A stretch of 64,000 nt of DNA from Pisolithus tinctorius (lineage: Eukaryota; Basidiomycota; Agaricomycetes; Boletales; Pisolithaceae): NCBI GenBank assembly GCA_024663395.1, contig JANFAH010000001.1, positions 2,604,001 to 2,668,000 on the forward strand, in the 5' to 3' direction. This document shows positions 44,401-55,133 of the stretch, one piece after another (positions within the stretch are counted from its first letter, which is position 1; each line of letters opens with the position of its first letter). The translations under genes were made by a program, and so were the position numbers. Under the pieces are notes generated by a model that was not told the origin of the DNA, searched no databases, and saw only the letters and a program-made list of their open reading frames with translations.

Positions 44401-45293
44401 TCAATATGTTGTGATGCTATACATGCTATTGGTGTTGGGCCTGCCTTATGTTGCAACAGGAGTGGATCTTACTAGACAGACCCATCCTTGTTTTATGGCA
44501 ATATAAAAGATATTACTGAAGGGCTGTCCATATGTTATGACCATATAAATAATACTGCTGAAGGGCCCATGCTTATGTTGTGACCAATGGGCCTGTCTTT
44601 ATGTTGTGACAGGCATACATGTTGCTATTGACAAGCCCATCCATGTGTTGTGACCATGTAATTGATATTACTGATGGGCCCATCTTTATGTTGCAACAGG
44701 CATATGTGTTGCTATTGACAGGCCCATCCATGTGTTGTGACCATGTAATTGATGTTACTGATGGGCCTGTCTATGTGTTGTGACGCTGTCAATGATATTA
44801 CTGATGGGCCCATCCTTATGTTGTGACAGGTGTACATCTTGCTATGGATGGGCCCATCTATATGTTGTGACAGGGGTATATTATCCCAAAGACAGGCCCT
44901 TCCATATGTTGCCAACTCTGTAATCTATCATAGAGGGGCCCCTCTTTATGTTGTGACCCTATAAAGCATATGATGGGCGGGCCTGTCCATATGCTGCGAC
45001 CTTCTTCATGATACAATAGGCGGGCCTGTCCATGTCTTACAGTAGCTCAGCATACTTACTTGGTCATGGGCCCATCTATATATTGCAGCATCCTTACCCT
45101 CCACAGGCCCTCCCATATGTTGTGGAATTGCACTTACAGGCCCATACATATGTTGCTCTCACTATAGGCCCTCAGGCCTGTCCATGTGTCATGGCTAATC
45201 TATTTAGACAGGCCCATCATGGGGTCTATATAAGTGTTGGCATTTTGGCATGCAGGCTACCTATATGTTGTGACTAAATGGACTACATGGGGT
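44401..45293 (-). repeat. Palindrome-core array, right end (inverted)
   Basis: About 17 units of the same GGGCC-core repeat, in reverse orientation to the left array, ending in a terminal segment that matches 4775-5090 reversed (landmarks: GGGGTCTATATAAGTGTTGG; TTGCTCTCACTATAGGCC). This is the right inverted end of the giant element. A repeated TATGTTGCAACAGGCATA-type unit lies at 44590-44720. Confidence 0.88.
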
Positions 45294-45494
45294 CATTCTT
45301 GTCTTTTGGGGGTAACTCATCTATTGGTAAAAACTTACAGTACAAACAAACTGTAAGTGAGTGCTGACTAAGCACATAAAAAGTGAACTATGGTACTCAA
45401 GTATAGTACCCACAACAGTAAGTAAAGAAACCATAAAACAAATAAAATAGAAATTAATACCCAATCCCATAGTAAGGAGATCTCTCTCCTTACA
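45294..45494 (-). repeat. LTR-C, right piece (3' LTR of the gag-only element)
   Basis: Continues the LTR-C broken at 4774 and ends TCTCTCCTTACA. By eye near-identical to 48860-49059. Adjoining internal sequence (45495 onward: CCTGAGGGGAGCTTTAGATG) resembles that next to LTR-H and LTR-A. Confidence 0.85.
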
Positions 45495-45599
45495 CCTGAG
45501 GGGAGCTTTAGATGTTGACTGTCCCCAGTCAACCCGAAGAGAGGAAGCACCAGCACTAGCGAGCATAAACGCTGAATGACCAAGACCCTCAACGAGGGA

Positions 45600-47060
45600 T
45601 GTGAAGGAAGGGGGACTGTTGATCAACAACAACGACTCGAAGCGCTACAAGCCGAGAGGGGGCGACGGAGGGAACTGCGACGAACCAGTCACAAAAGGAT
45701 TGAAGGGAAATGGAGCACCCAGTCCCAAGATACTCGTGAACTCATCCAAAAATGCATCCATCCACAAAACAGAGCATATCTCTGCAACGACGGTGGAGAA
45801 TATCACGAATGCGGTGTCGAATGGAAGGGCTTGTCGAGGGGAGCACCCGCTCGAAAAAGCGACAGGTGCGACGGCGAAACGGGCAAGCTATGCGTGAAAG
45901 TGTTCGGGGGGAGGGGGAGAGGAAGACTCTCGCGCGACAACGGTCCAGGCGATCGGCACAAAACTTTGGATGACGGTAGGCGGCTCCTAGACGGGCTGGG
46001 ATAAAAATGAATCGCGTCGATCGGAACACCCTTTCTTGAGACATCCACAGTGTTGTTCTCGCAGGCCTCTGAATGCGAAAATGGCCATATCTCGACAATG
46101 GCTGCACACAACATCACGAACAAGAGTCGATGGGAAGAACTCATCGAGGAGAGTGCGCTACCTAAAAAGTGAGATGCGCGACAGCGAAACGAGCGAGCCA
46201 CACAAGAAGGTCTTCAAGGGTGTGCCCTCCCACAAACCACAGAATTTCTCTGGAACCGCTTGGCACATCGAAGCGTTCTAGGTATCGTTGGAGAGCTCTC
46301 ATCAAACAGCACAAACACGCGGAAAAGCGAGAGGCACGATGGTGAAGCGAGCGAGATACACGAGGAAGTGTCTGGGGGGAGGGGGAGAGGAAGACCCTCG
46401 CGCGACAACGGTTTGTGCGATCAACACGAAACCTCGGGTGCTTACTAACGACCCGTGGACGAGCTGTGATCAAAAGGAATCATATCAATCCAACTTCCCA
46501 ACCTCGAGATATTTGCAAAGTTGTTTTGCAGACCTCTGAAAGCGAACACGGCCATATCTCAACAACAACTGTGCGAAACTCCATGAACAGGGAGTCAATG
46601 GGAAGGGCTCATCGAGAGGGATGAACGACCCAAAAAGCGAGAGGAGCGACGCAGAACTGTGCGAGCAACTATGGTAAGACCTCGAGGATGGGTCTTTGCA
46701 CAAAAATGCAAATACCTCTGGATCCACTGGGCACGCCAAGACATTCTTGGGATCTTTGGAAAGGTCTTGTCGTGTAGAACAAGTCTGCAAAAAAGCGAGA
46801 GACACGGCGCAGAATTGCGCGAGATACAGCTAGAAGACTTTGTACACACAAAACATGGAACAACTCCGGAACCTCTGAGCGCACTGAAACGTTCCCGGGG
46901 TCCCTGGAAAGCACTCGCCAAGTAGTATGAGGTCGCGGAAAAGCGAGAGGCACGATGGGGAAATGCGCGAGATATGGCCTTGATGCGATGGATGTTGCCA
47001 GCTTGGGATGGGGACGAGTGCACGTACGAACAGAAAAACTAAGTAACACAAAAATGACCA
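45600..47060. repeat. Degenerate tandem array of about 155-bp units
   Basis: CpG-rich repeat. The box ATATCTC-ACAA or its variants recurs near 45776, 46086, 46241, 46551, 46706 and 46861 (multiples of about 155). A purine block recurs at 45906 and 46374 (three units apart). Other landmarks in each unit are AAAAAGCGAGAGGCGCGA and GGGAAGGGCTCATCGAGA. No stop-free frame is conserved across units, so I do not treat it as coding. It occupies the place of pol in the gag-only element. Confidence 0.7.
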
Positions 47061-47099
47061 AAGAAAAATGATGACAAGCGAAGTCTACATAGCACACAA

Positions 47100-48640
47100 A
47101 AGAGGCCATGCTGAAGCGAGGTCACCACTCTATGAGGTCCACTGTTTCGGGTGGAACTGGTGGTGGACGAGGCCATACAGTGGCTTGCTCCATGACCAGC
47201 TGCATGAGTGCATGAGGCAGTGGTGGCAAGCAACTGTGAGGGCGCAAGTGCGATGGAGCACGGGTGTATGCAGCTGGTACAGCAACTGGGCATGCTGACA
47301 ATGTGACTGGGTGGCATATGGGCAACAGACTGCGAGCATGCATAGTCAGTGGTGTGACCTCCAAAATCTGCATGCTCAATGACTCCAAATGAGGGCCAGG
47401 TGGCAACAGCTTGCTGGACAGCCCACCTGGTGCTGCGAGACTGGGCCTACCCTTCGATGGCACAGCCACTTTAGCTGGTACATATGATAGCAGGTTGACT
47501 GAGTCACAAGAAGGCAGGAGCGGGGGTGAACATGAGCACAAGAGTGGTCAAGTGGGCAAGTGAGTGGGTGATGAGACCATTTGAGCCTGATGCACACAAC
47601 CTCCTTCCTCCAGCTGTGTGCACGTGACAGATGGAGGCTCGCATACTAAGGAATACTCAGGTTGGCTCATGAGCAAGGCCCAGTTGTCTAGACAGTCTCA
47701 CAGGGTCCTTCCAGTGACCTCATGCAGGATTTTGTGCCCAGTAGGTAGTACAACATGGCCATTTACAAGACAGCACTTCCCCATAGCTAGATATGACTTA
47801 TATGAATGGCAGCTCACCCATATATGACCTGAAAGTCCACAGAAGAAGCAGAATGAGTATGAATGGTGGGTGGTGGGGTGGGTGATTGTCCGAGCTGTGT
47901 GGTGGCTGCATGCCCAAGTTGTCGACCTTCGAACACTTCCAGAGGCCATTCCCAAGTGCGAGAATCTGTTTTGCTGCACCTATGATACTACCCACAGTAA
48001 GCGCTTCATCTGGCGAGTCGCTGTGACACTTGAGCAGCTTGTGTCTGAACTCTGGTGGGAACCTGAAATAAAACATCTCAGGTAGACAAGATGTCAACCC
48101 TTTCTGCTTTTCGAGAGACTGCCAATGACAACAAAAACTGCGAAAATACTCACTGAGAGAAGATACAGAGACAGTGTCTGAGCCTGCAAGTGCACCTCTA
48201 AGCCTGAAAAACTGGTTCCTGCAAGACTGCTCTAGCTCTGGGTACAGTCAGACCACTTCTGAGGTAAAACATATCCAGTCTCCACCACTCTCCTCCACAA
48301 AATGTGACCAGAGGTTGGCCAACTCAAAAGGTGCATATTTGAGTGTGAATTTGATGCGTGTGAGTCCATCCAAGAGCCTGTATCCATCACAGAAGTCACT
48401 TATGTCATCAAAATAATGTTGAAGGTCCTCAGGGTGCCCAGAGAAGCTTGGAGCTTTGGGAGAGCCTCGACATGGAATTCTAAGGCCAAGCATGATGTTG
48501 GGGGGTAATATGAGTGTGAATAGTTGATATGCGAGTGTGTGTGAGCGAGAAAACATGAATATGCGACTAATGCAAGTGCAAAAGCAAGACTGAGAGGTGA
48601 AACTGCTAAACTGAGCCTGAAAAATGTGAAAACAAAGCCA
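47100..48640 (-). pseudogene. Gag of the gag-only LTR-C element, broken
   Basis: Minus-strand Gag: SFSGHPEDLQHYFDDISDFC (about 48390-48450) and LKYAPFELANLWSHFVEESGG (shown in part, about 48300) resemble the core of the LTR-A Gag. LPEMFYFRFPPEFRHKL lies at about 48050, and a CCHC knuckle CFFCGLSGHIWVSC at about 47830. A C-terminal extension of low similarity runs to about 47100. Several frameshifts and stops. No protease, RT or integrase follows. Confidence 0.8.
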
Positions 48641-48698
48641 GAAACTGTGAAAACAATTCTGAGAAGGTTGGGGAGGGGTGCCAGGCTAAGACAGAAGC

Positions 48699-48716
48699 CC
48701 CTTGCAGTGGGCTCCA
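48699..48716 (-). promoter_or_regulatory. Primer-binding site of the LTR-C element
   Basis: On the minus strand it reads TGGAGCCCACTGCAAGGG, two bases from the LTR end. Same site as in the LTR-A and LTR-B elements apart from CpG-type changes. It proves that the LTR at 48719 is the 5' LTR of a minus-strand element. Confidence 0.8.
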
Positions 48717-48718
48717 GA

Positions 48719-49059
48719 TGTGAGGAAATATAATAGTGTGAATTGAGGATGGGGTAGGATCTGAGAGGGAGTGAGTAAGACCAAGGGGCTCCTATAGCCT
48801 GAGCAAAGAGTGTAGAGGGATTGGAAGCTGTCTAGGGCTGTCTGGGGCAGTCTTTCTCTTGTTCTTGTCTGTGGGGGTAACTTGTCTATTGGTAAAAACT
48901 TACAGTATGAACAAACTGTAAGTAAGTGCTGACTAAGCATATAAAAAGCGAACTATGGTACTCAAGTATAGTACCCACAACAGTAAGTAAAGAAACCATA
49001 AAACAAATAAAATAGAAATTAATACCCAATCCCACAGTAAGGAGATCTCTCTCCTTACA
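48719..49059 (-). mobile_element. LTR-C 5' LTR
   Basis: 341 bp from TGTGAGGAAATA to TCTCCTTACA. In sense orientation its first 24 bases form a hairpin (GTAAGGAG...CTCCTTAC). Abuts copia RNase H sequence at 49060. Confidence 0.88.
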
Positions 49060-49230
49060 CCATCATGTACAGGATGATCTTGTAGCAAATAAGGAAGCTG
49101 CTGTCTGGTATGTCCCAACCAGAGACATGGTAGCTGACATCATGACCAAGGCTCTTGTTCACAAACAACATTGGAAGTTCATCAAGGCTATGGGACTTCA
49201 ACTTCACTCAAGTGGGAGTGTCAACAAGTG
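49060..49230 (+). pseudogene. Ty1/copia RNase H, C-terminal end
   Basis: Reads HHVQDDLVANKEAAVWYVPT then RDMVADIMTKAL and HWKFIKAMGL, the standard C-terminal motif of copia RNase H. The stop lies just inside the LTR. It is the 3' remnant of the element whose Gag lies at 2102-3116. Integrase, RT and most of RNase H were lost where the LTR-C block now sits. Confidence 0.93.
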
Positions 49231-49573
49231 ACAAGGTTACATAAGTGGCCAGCAGATGAACCTCTGATGAACCAGCCTTTTTTCCCATGCCTCTATTTTT
49301 TGACAGGTTATGTATCACTGCTAGTATCTTTTCTTACCCCTTTCCCCTTGTTCTTATGAGCTTGTTTTCACATATATATACTTCACTTCTCTCACTTACA
49401 AAACCCTCAGTCATCTTGCCCATACTCAGGCAGTGGCTGAGGTATAGTTATCCCTTGTATTTGTTTTACACTTTACTAATTGTATGTTAGCTATTTTCTA
49501 CTTAGGTGAACAACCTAGTCATCTTGCCCATACTCAGGCAGTGGCTGAGCTATTTTCTACTTAGTTTTTGTCA
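49219..49573 (+). mobile_element. Ty1/copia 3' LTR
   Basis: 355 bp, TGTCAACAAG to TTTTTGTCA, followed by GTCAG (49574-49578), which also precedes the 5' LTR at 1581-1585. The preceding ACTTCACTCAAGTGGGAG is the polypurine-tract position. Confidence 0.93.
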
Positions 49574-50259
49574 GTCAGTTGGCAAGAACTTATCCATGTC
49601 CAACAGCAACAGCTTCTGTGTCACCTCAGTCACCAACAGATGGACCAGGTCTTGGCAGGAATCAGGCTTGGGATTGGCTGCAGGTTGAATGGTTGCAGGT
49701 GACTCTGCAAGGGATGTGATTGCATGAGTGAAGGCATTCATATGCATGTGGACTGTACCATGGATACCTCCAACTTCCTCTTCCACTCATTCAAGTATCA
49801 TGTTCCCTGTGCATTGCTTTCATGCTGATGAGGCAGTTGAAGCCCCAGTGCTTGAAAGAGCACCCAATATGATGGATTGATTGACATCATTGTCTGCCTT
49901 CCACTTTTTGGAGTGCTCCATACAAGCTGAAATACTGGAGGATGGCTTGACAGAGCTGACAGATGAGCCATTGAATGACAACAGGGCAGTTGGAGGGGTG
50001 AAGTTTGATGGTGTGCCAGGGGGGGGCAGCAGACTGGTCTGAGTGCCAGTTAAAAGTAGATCTGCTATGAGCTGAAGCAATGGTAGATGGTGCCAGGTGA
50101 TGGGAAGTTGTTAGTGTAGGGGGGATGGGATTTCCAGCTGCCAATGAGTGGAATAAGGGTTGATTAACAGATGGCCACAATGGTTGAGCATAGGAAGTTG
50201 TTGGCATACTGAAGCCAGCACTTCCAGTTGCAAATGGGTGGAAAATCAGTTGGTTTGTA
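49574..50259 (-). pseudogene. Harbinger second gene, middle part
   Basis: Minus-strand reading: Pro/Ser/Thr-rich segment (PPGTPSNFTPPTALLSFNGS, about 49990), then HVHMNAFTHAITSLAESPAT (about 49700), then LVHLLVTEVTQKLLLLDMDKFLPTD up to 49579 (shown in part: LLLDMDKFLPTD). It continues in frame in 1434-1585. Stops and frame changes are present. The upstream part continues beyond the foldback element, at 51778-51852. Confidence 0.7.
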
Positions 50260-51775
50260 CAGTGAGGGACAAAAGTGTTGCAATGTTTGTGAGGTGTGAC
50301 TTGTTGCTGATGTAGCTTGGGCTATTCTGCACAGATGATCATGATACCTATACCATTGGAAAGGGGTGACTCTAAGCTTTCCATCGCACTAAGGTTCAGT
50401 CAAAACAAAGCAATACATGCTGAGATATACCCTATTCTTTCCAAAAGGTGCATTGCAACACTTTTGTCCCTGACTGGTGAAATCATGAAATGTGACCTTT
50501 TGATGGGATTGAGGGCATGAAGGATGGGAAAAAATGATTACATAATAAACCACATGATTGACAAACATTGGACTTGTACCATTAATCCTCCCTCTTTTAC
50601 CACAACTCATGAAATCATCTCTCTAGCTCACATGGTCATTTTCTCAAGGAATTCTTATCAAATACTGGTGGCCACCACAGTGCCATCAGCATAACATGCT
50701 CTCAGAACCATCAGTCCCTTAAAAAACCTGCTGTCAGTCATTTCCTGGACTGTTTCCCCCCCCCCCATGCTTGATGTGTTCTGGGACTAATCAGTACTTG
50801 AAAGGCTGAAAATGTTATGGAGGTCAATCTGGCATTTCATAACATGATGTACAAACCAGCCCCCTCTCAACCAATGCATTTCTGGCACAGGAACACTGAT
50901 ATGGAAGTTGGGGTGAGACAAAACCTCCCTGTGCTCTGAGCACCATTACAGGGTTCACTAGATCTTGCTCTGATCTGAACTGTAGATGACTGGGGAAGGA
51001 TTATTTGGTCATATGTGACCAAAGGCAATATTCAGGGCCAGATGGAAGCACAGGATTCTGCTCCATGGCAGTTCAGTAGCATATCCTTCTGATGACACCC
51101 AGGGGTAAAGAGGATTTTGTCTTGCCCTAACCTCCATACCACTGTCCCTGTGCCAGAAATGCATTGGTTGAGAGGGGACTGGTTTGTACATCATGTTCTG
51201 AAGTGCCAGATTGACCTCCATAACATTTTCAGCCTTCCAAATACTAATTAGTCCCAGAACACATCAAGCATGGGGGGGGAAACAGTCCAGGAAATGACTG
51301 ACAGCAGGTTTTTTAAGGGACTGATGGTTCTGAGAGCATGTTATGCTGATGGCACTGTGGTGGCCACCAGTATTTGATAAGAATTCCTTGAGAAAATGAC
51401 CATGTGAGCTAGAGAGATGATTTCATGAGTTGTGGTAAAAGAGGGAGGATTAATGGTACAAGTCCAATGTTTGTCAATCATGTGGTTTATTATGTAATCA
51501 TTTTTTCCCATCCTTCATGCCCTCAATCCCATCAAAAGGTCACATTTCATGATTTCACCAGTCAGGGACAAAAGTGTTGCAATGCACCTTTTGGAAAGAA
51601 TAGGGTATATCTCAGCATGTATTGCTTTGTTTTGACTGAACCTTAGTGCGATGGAAAGCTTAGAGTCACCCCTTTCCAATGGTATAGGTATCATGATCAT
51701 CTGTGTAGAATAGCCCAAGCTACATCAGCAACAAGTCACACCTCACAAACATTGCAACACTTTTGTCCCTCACTG
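50260..51775. mobile_element. Tc1-like foldback element 1
   Basis: A 1516-bp palindrome flanked by TA (50258-50259; 51776-51777), ends CAGTGAGGGACAAAAGTGTT. Arms of about 750 bp are near-identical, centred near 51017. The outer 220 bp of each arm is itself bracketed by inverted terminal motifs (inner copy ACACTTTTGTCCCTGACTG at 50459-50477). A short inner segment resembles Tc1 transposase (RIIWSYVTKGNIQGQMEA-like, about 50998). No intact gene. A 10-base C run lies near 50756. Confidence 0.92.
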
Positions 51776-51777
51776 TA

Positions 51778-51852
51778 GATGGCAATGCTGATGGAATGAT
51801 GGGCAACATATCCACATTGTTACTGGTTGCTGGTGCACTAGGTGCACTTCTG
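51778..51852 (-). pseudogene. Harbinger second gene, further fragment
   Basis: Minus-strand reading RSAPSAPATSNNVDMLPIIPSALPS joins through the TA site to the reading at 50257 (NQLIFHPFATGSAG) when foldback element 1 is removed (readings shown in part). Cut on its upstream side by foldback element 2. Confidence 0.6.
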
Positions 51853-53165
51853 AAGGATGGGAAAATATGATTACATAATAAACCACATGATCTTCCAGAT
51901 GATTTATCAGCATGTAAACAATGACAAACATTGGACTTGTACCATTAACCCTCCCTCTTTTATCACAACTCATGAAATCATCTCTCTAGCTCACATGGTC
52001 ATTTTCGCAAGGAATTCTTATCAAATACTGGTGGCCACCACAGTGCCATCAGTATAACATGCTCTCAGAACCATCAGTCCCTTAAAAAACCTGCTGTCAT
52101 TCCTTCCCTGGACTGTTTCCCCCCACATGCCTGATGTGTGCTAGGACTAATCAGTACTTGGAAGGCTGAAAATGTTTTGGAGGTCAATCTGGCACTTCAG
52201 AACATGATGGACAAACCAGTACCCTCTCAACCAATGCATTTCTGGCACAAGGGCAGTGGTATGGAAGCTAGGGCAAGACAAAATCCTCTTTACCCCTGGG
52301 TGTCATCAGAAGGATATGCTACTGAACTGCCATGGAGCAGAATCCTGTGCTTCCATCTGGCCTTGAATATTGCCTTTGGTCACATATGACCAAATAATCC
52401 TTCCCCAGTCATCTACAGTTCAGATCAGAGCAAGATCTAGTGAGCCCTCTTATGGTGCTCAGAGCACAGGGAGGTTTTGTCTCACCCCAACTTCCATACC
52501 AGTGTTCCTGTGCCAGAAATGCATTGGTTGAGAGGGTACTGGTTTGTCCATCATGTTCTGAAGTGCCAGATTGACCTCCAAAACATTTTCAGCCTTCCAA
52601 GTACTGATTAGTCCTAGCACACATCAGGCATGTGGGGGGAAACAGTCCAGGGAAGGAATGACAGCAGGTTTTTTAAGGGACTGATGGTTCTGAGAGCATG
52701 TTATACTGATGGCACTGTGGTGGCCACCAGTATTTGATAAGAATTCCTTGAAAAAATGACCATGTGAGCTAGAGAGATGATTTCATGAGTTGTGATAAAA
52801 GAGGGAGGGTTAATGGTACAAGTCCAATGTTTGTCATTGTTTACATGCTGGTAAATCATCTGGAAGATCATGTGGTTTATTATGTAATCATATTTTCCCA
52901 TCCTTCATGCCCTCAATCCCATCAAAAGGTCACTTTTCACTATTTCACCAGTCAGGGACAAAAGTGTTGCAATGCACTTTTCAGAAAGAATAGGGTGTAT
53001 CTTGGAATGTATTGCTTTGTTTTGACTGACCCTTGGTGTGATGGAAAGCTTAGAGTCACCCCTTTCCAATGGTATAGGTATCATGATTATATGTGCAGAA
53101 TTGCCCAAGCTACATCAGCAGCAATTCACACCTCACAAACATTGCAACACTTTTGTCCCTCACTG
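51853..53165. mobile_element. Tc1-like foldback element 2, left end lost
   Basis: Same family as 50260-51775. The right end is complete (ACACTTTTGTCCCTCACTG, then TA at 53166). The left arm starts internally at GAAGGATGGGAAAATATG, about 300 bp short. Centre near 52375. It keeps a 36-bp segment (about 51890-51925 and its mirror) absent from element 1. Confidence 0.9.
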
Positions 53166-53167
53166 TA

Positions 53168-54019
53168 CTGCCTGTTTTTGCAGAATATTCCAACATACAA
53201 ATGGAAAAGTCACATCCTGTGCAAAGGGTGAGTCCACTTGCTGTAAAAAATTTAGAAGCTGTTGCTGGAACAAAATTTGTTGATCAGGTTGCCACACAGG
53301 ATGATTAAAGCCACCAATGCCCCAAGGGTCCAAGTGTGGAAATACCACAGTCAAAATTCAGGTGAGTTCTCATTCAGCAACTCTGAACCTGCATGGCTCA
53401 CTATAAACTTTTTGTGACTTAGTGCATGGCCCAGTGCAGTTGCCTTCATGGCCTACTGTGAGTGCTTAGAATGATCACCATCAGTGTATGCAATGGTCTC
53501 CATGACAAGATCAGTCACTAATGCAGACCAATCCACACCACCATTGGCATCAGCAGACCCATCCTCATTCTGAAGATGGGTGATCTCTATCCCCTGTAAC
53601 ACACCAGCATCCTCCACACCACTCACCAACAATGTTAAATTCTCCTTGCTGAATGTGATTCCCTTCTTCATATACCATTCATTATTTGATATTAACCATT
53701 CAATCATAGACTTCACTCTGTTTTTACTAACAAGCACAGGTGGAAATTTACACAAGGCCTCTGCAGTTGGACAGAACACCCCACCTGCAAAAACCATGCA
53801 CACTGCCCCACAAAGATTGCACTGCATCAGAGGGAGGACATCTGACAACCCAGTTGGATCTTGAGGTAGAAGTGTGACATTACCTCTGTTGAAATACTGG
53901 CTGGCTTCTTCTGGAATACAACCCCCTTGAATACTTTTTGTCTGATAATGATGTGTAACCACAGTGGCCTGACAGGCAGCAACCAACATTAATTCCAATG
54001 GACTCACACTCTGAATACT
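53168..54019 (-). pseudogene. Helitron helicase-like fragment
   Basis: Minus-strand reading of the N-terminal region of a fungal Helitron protein: VAACQATVVTHHYQTKS, RGNVTLLPQDPTGLSDVLP (about 53840-53890), KFPPVLVSKNRVKSMIEWLI (about 53710), NEWYMKKGITF, then after a frameshift FPHLDPWGIGGFNHPVWQPD (about 53300) and FVCWNILQKQA (about 53180). These match the region before the Rep motifs in rolling-circle Helitrons. Rep and helicase motifs are absent. Truncated by LTR-F at one end and foldback element 2 at the other. Confidence 0.8.
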
Positions 54020-54605
54020 TGTCATGACCATGTCCAGACCACCCTAGACTGGCTCTACACTGGTCTTGACTGGTCCCATCCAACCCTTGCCCCGGTCCCA
54101 GCCTTCACCCTTCAACCCAGAAACATGCTAACTCATGTGGCACTGCAAGGCAGTGCCCAGTCGAGTTGTTTGCTCAGTTGGTACCAGGCCAGTGTAATAC
54201 CTGGCCCAGTCACTAGTCCTGCCCTGGTTCCCAGTAATCCCTTTGTTCACACTCTTGCTTGATAATATTCTTTGTAACACTACTTACCAATCTGTTTACC
54301 AATCATTGCTGTACTGGTGCAGACTGGTCTCCAGTGCTACATTACACTTAGGTTACTCCTAGTATTTAAGCCATAGGATAATCTGTTCTAGCCTCAGTCT
54401 GAAATCAATCTAGTCTCATCTTAACCCAGTCCCTCTTGTCCTCTATCTTCTGCCTCTCAACCAGACTATGGCCCACACAAGGGAATAGCACTGCACCATC
54501 AGTTGCTAAGTCCAATAGTCCAAGTCCCTTATTGTCTCATACTACCCTCTGACCCCCAACCAGACTCTGGACTGGCTCTGGACTGGTGAAGACCCAGACT
54601 TAACA
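54020..54605 (+). mobile_element. Gypsy LTR-F (copy 2)
   Basis: 586 bp, TGTCATGACCATG to CCCAGACTTAACA. Shares order and landmarks with 21386-21908. 5' LTR, because gag follows at 54674. Confidence 0.85.
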
Positions 54606-54673
54606 GTATTTCAGACTTGCACTCATGTGGGTCACCACCTTTCTGTCCAGGTCTTGAACAATACTCTCTCAGC

Positions 54674-55133
54674 ATGCCTACCCAAACCAGAACTCAAGCA
54701 GCATGGGCACGTGCTACCACCAACCCAGATTCCACCTCTGCAGTCAACCTATGCCACACTGCTGCCCTGGTGTCCTTAGGGACAGCCAGAAGGTTGCCTG
54801 GTGAAGTTAATAACTTCAGGGGCTTCTCAGCCCATAAATCCACTACCCCCATTCCTAACCAACCCCTCACACCCACTAATGATCTGGATGATGAACTGGA
54901 CCTGGACAAACCAGATGACTTCAATCCCAGGGGTAATGACCCTGGTGATGATGGTCCTGGTGATGACAGACCAGGAGATGACCTGGATAATGATGATGAA
55001 GAACCCCTCCCAGAGGATGATGTTGAGCCTGGTGTAACCATGCTTGACAATCTTGCCAAAGCCATTGAGCTCCTCACATGCAATGCTCACACCAGCTCTG
55101 AATTGCCCTCCAGAACCAAGTTGCACGAACCAG
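54674..55133 (+). pseudogene. Gypsy Gag (LTR-F element), truncated
   Basis: N-terminal Gag from MPTQTRTQAAWARA to SSELPSRTKLHEP, with an acidic Asp-Pro-Gly-Asp repeat tract (54880-55020) equivalent to that at 22160-22275. No internal stop. Cut after KLHEP by the LTR-B element at 55134, at the codon matching 22399 in the other copy. The rest of the element lies beyond the window if it survives. Confidence 0.88.

Larger units (their letters stand above)
4775..45293. mobile_element. Giant nested KDZ-type DNA transposon (proposed)
   Basis: The left end (CACATAGTGTAGTCAC then TTAGTCACAACA...) and the reverse complement of the right end (ACCCCATGTAGTC then TTTAGTCACAACA...) stay alignable for at least 300 bp, including the shared stretch AACACTTATATAGACCCC, and run on into arrays of the same about 43-bp repeat. 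Both ends abut two halves of one LTR-C and share a 7/8 flank duplication. Inside is a KDZ transposase relic (16051-18170). Subtracting recognisable later insertions leaves roughly 13 kb, including Zn2Cys6-type genes and hypothetical genes. That this is one KDZ element is inference; the inverted ends and split LTR are seen directly. Confidence 0.65.

Noticed and set aside
45576..46473. Arg-rich readings in the 155-bp array as repeat protein
   Set aside because: Open on both strands because of CpG-rich composition, and frames do not persist from unit to unit.
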